A stretch of 18,504 nucleotides of DNA from positions 1 through 18,504 of the forward strand of contig DASRFJ010000265.1 in NCBI GenBank assembly GCA_035651595.1, written 5' to 3'. Below the pieces are notes generated by a model. That model saw only the letters and a program-made list of their open reading frames with translations. It was not told where the DNA came from and searched no databases. The position numbers were made by a program, and so were the translations under genes. Shown piece by piece: positions 1-5,147 of this stretch. The DNA is from JAFARZ01 sp035651595. GTDB taxonomy: Bacteria; Actinomycetota; Actinomycetes; Streptosporangiales; Streptosporangiaceae. How positions within the stretch are numbered: position 1 is the stretch's first letter; each line of letters begins with the position of its first letter.

Positions 1-78
1 CGCCGGGTCTGGCCGCCGGGTCTGGCCGCCGGGTCTGGCCGCCGGGTCTGGCCGCCGGGTCTGGCCGCCGGGTCTGGC
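1..78. repeat. 13-bp tandem repeat, six perfect copies
   Basis: Six head-to-tail perfect copies of CGCCGGGTCTGGC fill positions 1-78, and the array probably continues upstream of the window. Thirteen is not a multiple of three, so as coding sequence it would repeat every 39 bp (13 residues). Frame 1 is open through it to about 300 but encodes low-complexity sequence with no recognisable domain. I read it as an intergenic minisatellite or the 3' end of an unseen gene; the sequence does not decide. Confidence 0.95.
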
Positions 79-153
79 CGTGTGCGCGCAGCCTGTGCCT
101 GGAGTGCACCGTGCGGCTACCGGGACAGGAGCGCACCCGCAGTCCGCCAGCAA

Positions 154-231
154 CGTGGAAGATTTCCCCTTCGTGGAAGACCAGCCCCCGTGAACAGGGG
201 TCCCGCTACCACAAAGGGAAAAACCACCACG
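154..231. repeat. 78-bp imperfect palindrome, copy 1
   Basis: The element begins CGTGGAAGAT and ends CCACCACG. The inner arms CCCTTCGTGG (167-176) and CCACAAAGGG (209-218) pair with one mismatch, and the outer CGTGG/CCACG ends also pair. It aligns without gaps and at the same 78-bp length with 4991-5068, where the central stem is perfect. The outer roughly 23 bases on each side are conserved, while the centre differs. It is probably a dispersed palindromic repeat that may act as a transcript end for an upstream gene. There is no T-run, so an intrinsic terminator is not shown. Confidence 0.85.
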
Positions 232-308
232 CTATCCAGGCCCATCAAGCCAGCCGCCGGCCCACCGGGCAGCCAGCGACCCGGGCAAACCCCGGAATAA
301 GCCAACGG

Positions 309-350
309 GGTCCGGATTGGGGGAGTAACTGTCCGCAATCTTTTCGGACC
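309..350. repeat. Foldable element carrying a half-copy of the 16434-16486 arm
   Basis: GGTCCG (309-314) pairs with CGGACC (345-350), and GATTG (315-319) pairs with CAATC (336-340), leaving TTTT as a bulge. The loop side contains GGGAGTAACTGTCCGCAATC (321-340), which matches an arm of the perfect inverted repeat at 16463-16486 at most positions. The opposite arm of that repeat is absent here. It may be a decayed relative of the same dispersed element. Confidence 0.5.
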
Positions 351-579
351 GCCTTCGGAGCCGTGGGCGATCGCGGATGTGCTGTCCGGTGCGCCGGATA
401 TGTCTGGAAAATGTGGGCAGCCTGGTCGGCAGCCATGGGTTGTGGCGCTTAGGACAACTACGTGGCAGGAGCCGACCGGACCGCGACGACCGGGGGCTCG
501 CCGGGCGATGCCGCGCGGCGGCGTGGGTGGCGCGATACTGGAGAGTAGAACAGGAAAGCGGCCGAGGAGGATGCCGACG

Positions 580-1041
580 ATGCCAGGTGACCCGCGGATT
601 CGCGCCGCGGACGCGGATCGGGACCGCGCCGCGGCCCTGCTCCGTGAGCATCACGCGGCCGGACGGCTGACCGCCGGGGAGTTCCATGACCGCCTGGAGA
701 AGGCCATCGACGCCCGGACCATGGGGGAACTCGACGAGCTGATGGCGGACCTGCCGGCCATCGACCTCTACCAGCTGCCGGATGCCTCGCTGCGCCGGAT
801 CCCGGAGCGGCCGTCCCAGGCTCAGTCGCTGATCCCGCAGGACGCGGGCAAGGCCGAGCTGACCGGCCTGTCGCCCGCCGCGACGGCGGTGGTGGCCTGG
901 GCTACCGTCGCGAGCGCCCTGGTGGCCATCGGATTGGTGACCGCTGTACTGATCGGAGCGGTTGCGGTCTGGGCATTCGCCGGATTGGCGGCCGCCGCGA
1001 TAGCATGGATTGTGTTCCTGATCCGCCGCTCCGGGCGCTGA
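580..1041 (+). CDS. DUF1707 (SHOCT-like) membrane protein
   Basis: A 153-residue protein of unknown function. Residues 5-59 match the actinobacterial DUF1707 pattern: R-A-x-D-A-D-R-D-R near the start, LLREHHAAGRLT, EFHDRLEKAIDART, then DELMADLP. A linker of about 40 residues leads to two hydrophobic segments (about 103-123 and 126-148) and a basic tail (RRSGR), so it probably sits in the membrane as a hairpin with both ends inside. I chose ATG 580 because GAGGAGG (564-570) lies 9 nt upstream; ATG 571 is in frame but touches that sequence. The frame is open further upstream without family similarity. DUF1707 proteins often resemble the N-terminus of membrane or anti-sigma-like proteins; no function can be assigned. 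It lies just before the infA promoter region on the same strand. Confidence 0.88.
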   Translation: MPGDPRIRAADADRDRAAALLREHHAAGRLTAGEFHDRLEKAIDARTMGELDELMADLPAIDLYQLPDASLRRIPERPSQAQSLIPQDAGKAELTGLSPAATAVVAWATVASALVAIGLVTAVLIGAVAVWAFAGLAAAAIAWIVFLIRRSGR

Positions 1042-1256
1042 ACCCGGCCGCGGGGAATATCCAGGCGAACGGCGGTGCTCTATACTGTCGGTTCGCGTTG
1101 GTGTCGTTGACCGAGTACACTCGTCTGCGGCCCATGGGTTAACCGCGATCGCGGCTTCCGGGGACCCGCGAGCCAGCTCCCGCCTAGCGTATCGCCCTCC
1201 TGCGTGCGTCTGGCGAAAGCACCCCAACCCAACGAGCACAGTGAAGCGCGGAGGAT
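1042..1256 (+). promoter_or_regulatory. Putative promoter and leader region of the infA operon
   Basis: This 215-bp non-coding gap is locally less GC-rich than its surroundings. TATACT (1081-1086) and TACACT (1116-1121) are both good actinobacterial -10 hexamers, but neither has a convincing TTGACA-like -35 at 17-18 bp. TTGACC (1107-1112) lies too close to the second to serve it. GGAGG at 1250-1254 is the infA ribosome binding site, unusually close (2 nt) to the ATG. Confidence 0.5.
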
Positions 1257-1478
1257 ATGCCCAAGAAAGACGGCGCCATTGAGATTGAAGGCACGGTTGT
1301 CGAATCGCTCCCGAATGCCTTCTTCCGGGTGGAGCTGGACAACGGGCACAAGGTTCTCGCTCACATCAGCGGGAAAATGCGGATGCACTACATCCGGATC
1401 CTGCCGGACGACCGGGTCGTCGTGGAGCTCAGCCCCTACGACCTCAGTCGCGGCCGGATCGTGTACCGGTACAAGTAA
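1257..1478 (+). CDS. infA: Translation initiation factor IF-1
   Basis: A 73-residue protein, exactly the actinobacterial IF-1 length. IF-1 is a single OB-fold protein that occupies the A site of the 30S subunit during initiation and works with IF-2 and IF-3. The conserved start (MPKKDGAIEIEG), the central NGHKVLAHISGKMR segment, HYIRILPDDRVVVELSPYD and the C-terminal SRGRIVYRYK are all present. The start follows GGAGG with only 2 nt of spacing, which is short. It opens the alpha-type ribosomal operon, with rpmJ 24 nt downstream, so transcription and translation are probably tied to ribosome synthesis. Confidence 0.98.
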   Translation: MPKKDGAIEIEGTVVESLPNAFFRVELDNGHKVLAHISGKMRMHYIRILPDDRVVVELSPYDLSRGRIVYRYK

Positions 1479-1502
1479 GAAACGAACAGTGGAGACGAAA
1501 CC

Positions 1503-1616
1503 GTGAAGGTCAAGCCGAGCGTCAAGAAGATCTGCAGCAAGTGCCGGATCATCCGCCGGCACGGCCGCGTCATGGTCATTTGCACTGACCCCCGGCACAA
1601 GCAGCGCCAGGGCTAA
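1503..1616 (+). CDS. rpmJ: Large ribosomal subunit protein bL36
   Basis: A 37-codon gene starting at GTG, translating as MKVKPSVKKICSKCRIIRRH and ending TDPRHKQRQG. GGAG at 1491-1494 lies 8 nt before the GTG. L36 is the smallest 50S protein and contacts 23S rRNA. The zinc ligands of the C+ form are visible: Cys11, Cys14, Cys27 and His32. Many actinomycetes also carry a zinc-free paralogue regulated by Zur; this is the zinc-binding version. It sits between infA and rpsM as is usual. Confidence 0.97.
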   Translation: MKVKPSVKKICSKCRIIRRHGRVMVICTDPRHKQRQG

Positions 1617-1736
1617 CTAATAGATACGCGCGCCGCAGCGCTAGGACCCCCGGTCGGAGGCCGGGGCCGGGTTCGAGGGCAGAACCCGGAAGCGGCGCGG
1701 AGGACCTCCGCGAATTACTAAGGAGAACTGCCCCAG
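1617..1736 (+). promoter_or_regulatory. Structured rpmJ-rpsM intergenic leader (three successive hairpins)
   Basis: Three inverted repeats follow one another. CCCCGG (1648-1653) pairs with CCGGGG (1661-1666). CCGGGTTC (1667-1674) pairs with GAACCCGG (1682-1689). CGCGGAGG (1696-1703) pairs with CCTCCGCG (1705-1712) around a single A. The rpsM ribosome binding site AGGAG (1721-1725) follows. Position and gene order match the E. coli alpha operon, where S4 represses through a leader before rpsM. I infer a possible equivalent; the E. coli pseudoknot itself was not recognised. Confidence 0.5.
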
Positions 1737-2117
1737 ATGGCCAGGCTTTCCGGCGTGGACCTGCCCCGCGACAAGCGGGTGGAGATCGCGCTCACCTACA
1801 TCTACGGCATCGGCCGGACCAGGGCGGAGCAGACCCTGGCGGCCACCGGCGTCAGCCCGGACACCAGGGTGCACGCCCTGAGCGACGACGACCTGATGAA
1901 GCTTCGCGACTGGATCGACGCGAACTACCAGGTCGAAGGTGACCTGCGCCGTGAGGTGCAGGCCGACATCCGGCGCAAGGTCGAGATTGGCTGCTACCAG
2001 GGCATCCGGCATCGCCGCGGCCTGCCGGTGCACGGCCAGCGCACGCAGACCAACGCGCGCACCCGCAAGGGCAAGAAGAAGACGGTGGCCGGCAAGAAGA
2101 AGGCCGGGAAGAAGTAG
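1737..2117 (+). CDS. rpsM: Small ribosomal subunit protein uS13
   Basis: A 126-residue protein that binds the head of 16S rRNA and contacts the P-site tRNA and the 50S subunit (intersubunit bridges). MARLSGVDLPRDKRVEIALTY and YGIGRTRAEQTL form the helix-two-turn-helix start. The motif GIRHRRGLPVHGQRTQTNAR is the conserved rRNA-binding region. A lysine-rich tail (KGKKKTVAGKKKAGKK) is typical of actinobacterial S13 and reaches the decoding centre. AGGAG lies 11 nt before the ATG. It is the first gene of the rpsM-rpsK-rpsD-rpoA-rplQ series. Confidence 0.98.
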   Translation: MARLSGVDLPRDKRVEIALTYIYGIGRTRAEQTLAATGVSPDTRVHALSDDDLMKLRDWIDANYQVEGDLRREVQADIRRKVEIGCYQGIRHRRGLPVHGQRTQTNARTRKGKKKTVAGKKKAGKK

Positions 2118-2166
2118 TCCGAGCTAGCCGGACCGATTACCTCGCGATCAGGAGTCAGAGAAACAT

Positions 2167-2571
2167 ATGCCGCCGAAGAGCCGTCAGCAGGCCGCCAAGA
2201 AGGTGCGCCGCAAGGAGCGGAAGAACGTAGCCCACGGGCACGCTCACATCCGGAGCACGTTCAACAACACGATCGTCTCGATCACCGACCCGATGGGCAA
2301 CGTCATTTCGTGGAAGTCCTCGGGCGGTGTGGGTTTCAAGGGTTCGCGCAAGTCCACTCCCTATGCCGCGCAGATGGCCGCTGAGGCGGCCGCGCGTGTC
2401 GCGATGGAGCACGGCATGCGCAAGGTCGACGTCTTCGTGAAGGGCCCGGGCTCGGGCCGGGAGACCGCCATCAGGTCGCTTCAGGCGGCCGGGCTGGAGG
2501 TCGGCTCGATCCAGGACATGACCCCGGTGCCGCATAACGGCTGCCGTCCGCCGAAGCGGCGCAGGGTCTGA
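2167..2571 (+). CDS. rpsK: Small ribosomal subunit protein uS11
   Basis: A 134-residue protein of the 30S platform that helps shape the mRNA exit channel near the E site. The N-terminus is basic (MPPKSRQQAAKKVRRKERKN). The core has the conserved HIRSTFNNTIVSITDPMGN, SSGGVGFKGSRKSTPYAAQ and VFVKGPGSGRETAIRSL segments, and the C-terminus is PHNGCRPPKRRRV. AGGAG (2150-2154) precedes the ATG by 12 nt. The gap to rpsM is 49 nt and to rpsD 19 nt, consistent with co-transcription. Confidence 0.98.
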   Translation: MPPKSRQQAAKKVRRKERKNVAHGHAHIRSTFNNTIVSITDPMGNVISWKSSGGVGFKGSRKSTPYAAQMAAEAAARVAMEHGMRKVDVFVKGPGSGRETAIRSLQAAGLEVGSIQDMTPVPHNGCRPPKRRRV

Positions 2572-2590
2572 GGGGCTACGGGAGACAACA

Positions 2591-3217
2591 ATGGCTCGTT
2601 ATACAGGTGCGGACTGCAAGCTCTGCCGCCGCGAGAAGACCAAGCTGTTCCTGAAGGGCGCCAAGTGCGACTCGCCGAAGTGCCCGATCGAGATCCGGCC
2701 GTACCCGCCGGGTGAGCACGGCAGGAACCGGCCGAAGGAAGGCGACTACCTGACCCAGATCAGGGAGAAGCAGAAGGCGAAGCGGATCTACGGCCTGCTG
2801 GAGAAGCAGTTCCACGGTTACTACGTGGAGGCGTCCGGCAAGCACGGCAGGACCGGCGAGACCATGCTTCAGCTGCTCGAGCGGCGACTCGACAACGTCG
2901 TGTACCGGGCCGGCTTCGCCAAGAGCCGCGACATGGCCCGCCAGCTGGTGCGGCACGGCCACCTCACGGTGAACGGCAAGCGGGTCGACATCCCGTCGTA
3001 CCGGGTGAGCGAGAGCGACATCATCGAGGTCAAGGCCAAGTCGCAGGAGATGACCCCGTTCATCGTCGCCAAGGCCGAGGCGGGGGAGCGCACGGTTCCC
3101 GCGTGGCTCGAGGTCGTGCCGGACAAGATGCGGGTGCTGGTGCACTCGCTGCCGGTCCGCGCGCAGATCGACACGCAGGTCCAAGAGCAGCTAATCGTCG
3201 AGTTCTACTCGAAGTAA
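2591..3217 (+). CDS. rpsD: Small ribosomal subunit protein uS4, zinc-binding (C+) type
   Basis: A 208-residue protein that starts 30S assembly by binding 16S rRNA and in many bacteria also represses its own operon. The N-terminus carries four cysteines, Cys9, Cys12, Cys26 and Cys31, in the pattern of the zinc-binding Thermus S4. The Mycobacterium and Streptomyces S4 proteins I recall lack these cysteines. RPYPPGEHGR follows at about 36-45. The S4 RNA-binding domain (about 97-160) includes ERRLDNVVYRAGFAKSRDMA and RQLVRHGHLTVNGKRVDIPS, and the C-terminus ends LIVEFYSK. GGAG lies 6 nt before the ATG. The length is like Thermus S4 (about 209). The C+ form may reflect paralogue replacement or retention of the ancestral state. 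Confidence 0.97.
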   Translation: MARYTGADCKLCRREKTKLFLKGAKCDSPKCPIEIRPYPPGEHGRNRPKEGDYLTQIREKQKAKRIYGLLEKQFHGYYVEASGKHGRTGETMLQLLERRLDNVVYRAGFAKSRDMARQLVRHGHLTVNGKRVDIPSYRVSESDIIEVKAKSQEMTPFIVAKAEAGERTVPAWLEVVPDKMRVLVHSLPVRAQIDTQVQEQLIVEFYSK

Positions 3218-3230
3218 GGCCCGCCGGGCC
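3218..3230 (+). other. Short GC hairpin after rpsD
   Basis: GGCCC GCC GGGCC directly follows the rpsD stop codon, giving a 5-bp stem with a 3-nt loop and no T-run. It may slow polymerase or affect mRNA stability between rpsD and rpoA, but it is too weak to call a terminator. Confidence 0.35.
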
Positions 3231-3287
3231 CGGATGGCCCGGTGGTTTCGCGGCTTCATATAGCGGTTGCCGCGGGAAGGAAGAACA

Positions 3288-4301
3288 ATGCTCATCGCAC
3301 AGAGGCCGCAGCTCAACGAGGATCCGGTCGACGAGTTCCGGTCCAAGTTCACGATCGAGCCGCTGGAGCCGGGCTTCGGCTACACCATCGGCAACTCGCT
3401 GCGGCGCACGCTGCTGTCGTCCATCCCGGGCGCGGCCGTCACCAGCATCCGTATCGAGGGCGTGCTGCACGAGTTCTCCACCGTGCCGGGGGTCAAGGAG
3501 GATGTCACCGACATCATCTTGAACCTCAAGGAGCTGGTGGTCTCCTCCGAGCACGACGAGCCCGTCGTCATGTACCTGCGCAAGCAGGGCCCAGGCGACG
3601 TCACCGCCGCGGACATCGCGCCGCCGGCCGGCGTCGAGGTGCACAACCCGGAGCTGCACATCGCGACGCTGAACGCCAAGGGCAAGCTCGAGATGGAGCT
3701 GACCGTGGAGCGCGGCCGCGGCTACGTCTCCGCGACGCAGAACAAGCAGCCGGGCCAGGAGATCGGCCGGGTGCCGATCGACTCGATCTACTCGCCGGTG
3801 CTGCGCGTGACCTACAAGGTCGAGGCGACCCGTGTCGAGCAGCGCACCGACTTCGACCGGCTGATCCTGGACGTCGAGACCAAGCCGTGCATGCGGCCGC
3901 GGGACGCGGTGGCCAGCGCGGGCAAGACGCTGGTGGAACTGTTCGGCCTGGCTCGCGAGCTCAACCTGGACGCCGAGGGCATCGACATCGGCCCGTCGCC
4001 GACGGACGCCGCGCTCGCCGCGGACCTGGCGCTGCCGATCGAGGACCTGAACCTCACGGTCCGCTCGTACAACTGCCTCAAGCGTGAGGGCATCCACACG
4101 GTCGGGGAACTGGTCGGGCGCAGTGAGCAGGACCTCCTCGACATAAGGAACTTCGGCGCGAAGTCGATCGAGGAAGTCAAGCAGAAGCTCGTTGACATGG
4201 GGCTGTCCCTGAAGGACTCGCCGCCTGGGTTCGACCCGAGCAGTGCGGTGGGCGCCTACAGCGACGACGACGACAGCTACGTGGAGACCGAGCAGTACTG
4301 A
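3288..4301 (+). CDS. rpoA: DNA-directed RNA polymerase alpha subunit
   Basis: A 337-residue subunit that dimerises to nucleate RNA polymerase assembly; its C-terminal domain binds UP-element DNA and activators. The N-terminal domain (about 1-230) shows EPLEPGFGYTIGNSLRRTLLSSIPGAAV and LHEFSTVPGVKEDVTDIILNLK. The C-terminal domain (about 247-315) shows LNLTVRSYNCLKREGIHTVGELV, with the DNA-contacting Arg of the VRS motif, and NFGAKSIEEVKQKL. It ends in an acidic tail (SDDDDSYVETEQY). I chose ATG 3288 because AAGGAA lies 5 nt upstream and family members start with ML(I)AQRP; an in-frame TTG at 3267 is less likely. rplQ follows after 26 nt. Confidence 0.97.
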   Translation: MLIAQRPQLNEDPVDEFRSKFTIEPLEPGFGYTIGNSLRRTLLSSIPGAAVTSIRIEGVLHEFSTVPGVKEDVTDIILNLKELVVSSEHDEPVVMYLRKQGPGDVTAADIAPPAGVEVHNPELHIATLNAKGKLEMELTVERGRGYVSATQNKQPGQEIGRVPIDSIYSPVLRVTYKVEATRVEQRTDFDRLILDVETKPCMRPRDAVASAGKTLVELFGLARELNLDAEGIDIGPSPTDAALAADLALPIEDLNLTVRSYNCLKREGIHTVGELVGRSEQDLLDIRNFGAKSIEEVKQKLVDMGLSLKDSPPGFDPSSAVGAYSDDDDSYVETEQY

Positions 4302-4327
4302 GTACTGCCAACCGAGGAGAGAGTCAC

Positions 4328-4981
4328 ATGCCCACGCCCACCAAGGGCCACCGTCTTGGCGGCAGCCCGGCCCATGAGCGGCACATCCTGGCGAACCTCG
4401 CCACCGCGCTGTTCGAGCACGGCCGGATCACCACCACTGAGGCCAAGGCCCGCAGGCTGCGGCCGGTAGCCGAGCGGCTGATCACGTTCGCCAAGCGCGG
4501 GGACCTGCACGCCCGGCGCCAGGTGCTCACCGTGGTCACCGACAAGGGCGTAGTGCACACGCTGTTCGCCGAGATCGCTCCGGAGTTCTCGGAGCGGTCC
4601 GGCGGATACACCCGGATCACCAAGATCGGGCCGCGCAAGGGCGACAACGCGGCGATGGCGGTCATCGAACTCGTCAAGGGCGAGCCCGTGCAGTCCAAGC
4701 CGCGCCGCCGCGCTCGCCGCGCCGACGCCAGGCCCGCCGCCGCGGCTCCGGCGGCCGTCGCCGAGACCGAGGTCGACGACGCCGCCGTGACCGACGAGCC
4801 TGACGAGGCCGCTGTGGCTGAGGAGACGGCAGCGACGGCGGCCGAGGCTGAGGTCGCGGAGGAACCTGAGGTCGATGAGGCCCGAGTCGACGATGAAGCC
4901 GACGACGATGAAGCTGGCGACGATGTGACTGGCGACGATGTGACTGGTGAGGCTGACCAGGACGACGACGCTAAGGCCTAG
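4328..4981 (+). CDS. rplQ: Large ribosomal subunit protein bL17 with long acidic tail
   Basis: A 217-residue protein; E. coli L17 is 127 residues. Residues 1-120 are the conserved L17 fold (MPTPTKGHRLGGSPAHERHI, LATALFEHGRITTTEAKARR, TRITKIGPRKGDNA), located near the peptide exit tunnel on the 50S subunit. Residues 122-217 form a basic patch (KPRRRARRADAR), then an Ala/Glu/Asp-rich tail that is nearly all acidic at the end and includes a 15-bp direct repeat encoding GDDVT twice (about 4918-4947). Extended acidic L17 tails are known in actinobacteria, but this one is long. GAGGAGAG precedes the start. It closes the operon, with a strong palindrome 10 nt after the stop. Confidence 0.96.
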   Translation: MPTPTKGHRLGGSPAHERHILANLATALFEHGRITTTEAKARRLRPVAERLITFAKRGDLHARRQVLTVVTDKGVVHTLFAEIAPEFSERSGGYTRITKIGPRKGDNAAMAVIELVKGEPVQSKPRRRARRADARPAAAAPAAVAETEVDDAAVTDEPDEAAVAEETAATAAEAEVAEEPEVDEARVDDEADDDEAGDDVTGDDVTGEADQDDDAKA

Positions 4982-4990
4982 CCGGAATAG

Positions 4991-5068
4991 CGTGGAAGAT
5001 TAACCCTTCGTGGTGGATTGATGCCCAAAACCGGGGGTCAATCCACCACGAAGGGCAAGACCGCCACG
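4991..5068. repeat. 78-bp palindrome, copy 2, probable 3' boundary of the rplQ operon
   Basis: CCCTTCGTGGTGGATTGA (5004-5021) and its perfect reverse complement (5038-5055) form an 18-bp stem around a 16-nt loop, with outer CGTGG/CCACG ends. It aligns without gaps to 154-231. It lies 10 nt after the rplQ stop, so it could end or stabilise the operon transcript. No T-run follows on either strand, so Rho-independent termination of the classical kind is not shown. The two copies bracket the DUF1707-infA-rplQ block. Confidence 0.88.
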
Positions 5069-5147
5069 TTGATGCTCCTGGCTCGACGATCCGCCCGGGG
5101 GTATGGCCGCGCGGCCGGCCCGTTATGCGTCTTGGCGAAGGCGGTTT

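Larger units (their letters stand above)
79..579. other. Gene-free stretch upstream of the DUF1707 gene
   Basis: I see no convincing gene here. Reading frames in this stretch are short, arginine/proline-rich and lack a Shine-Dalgarno sequence. It holds a 78-bp imperfect palindrome (154-231) and a foldable element (309-350), both listed separately, plus a small GC hairpin near 386-400. The promoter of the DUF1707 gene should lie between about 400 and 560, but no good -10/-35 pair is visible. Confidence 0.6.

Noticed and set aside
1..78. CRISPR array
   Set aside because: The units are 13 bp and directly adjacent, without spacers.
1..300. Frame-1 plus-strand open frame through the 13-bp repeat as the 3' end of an upstream gene such as map
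   Set aside because: The translation shows no similarity to methionine aminopeptidase or any family I recognise; the upstream context is needed, so it was not annotated.
232..1239. 335-residue minus-strand open frame
   Set aside because: It covers the DUF1707 gene and the infA promoter, is Arg/Gly/Pro-rich with no domain, and is the complement-frame shadow of the plus-strand gene.
1042..1256. Named riboswitch or tRNA upstream of infA
   Set aside because: No cloverleaf or known aptamer core is visible; only promoter-like hexamers are.
3060..4097. 345-residue minus-strand open frame opposite rpsD and rpoA
   Set aside because: It is antisense to two certain genes and has a composition typical of a high-GC shadow.
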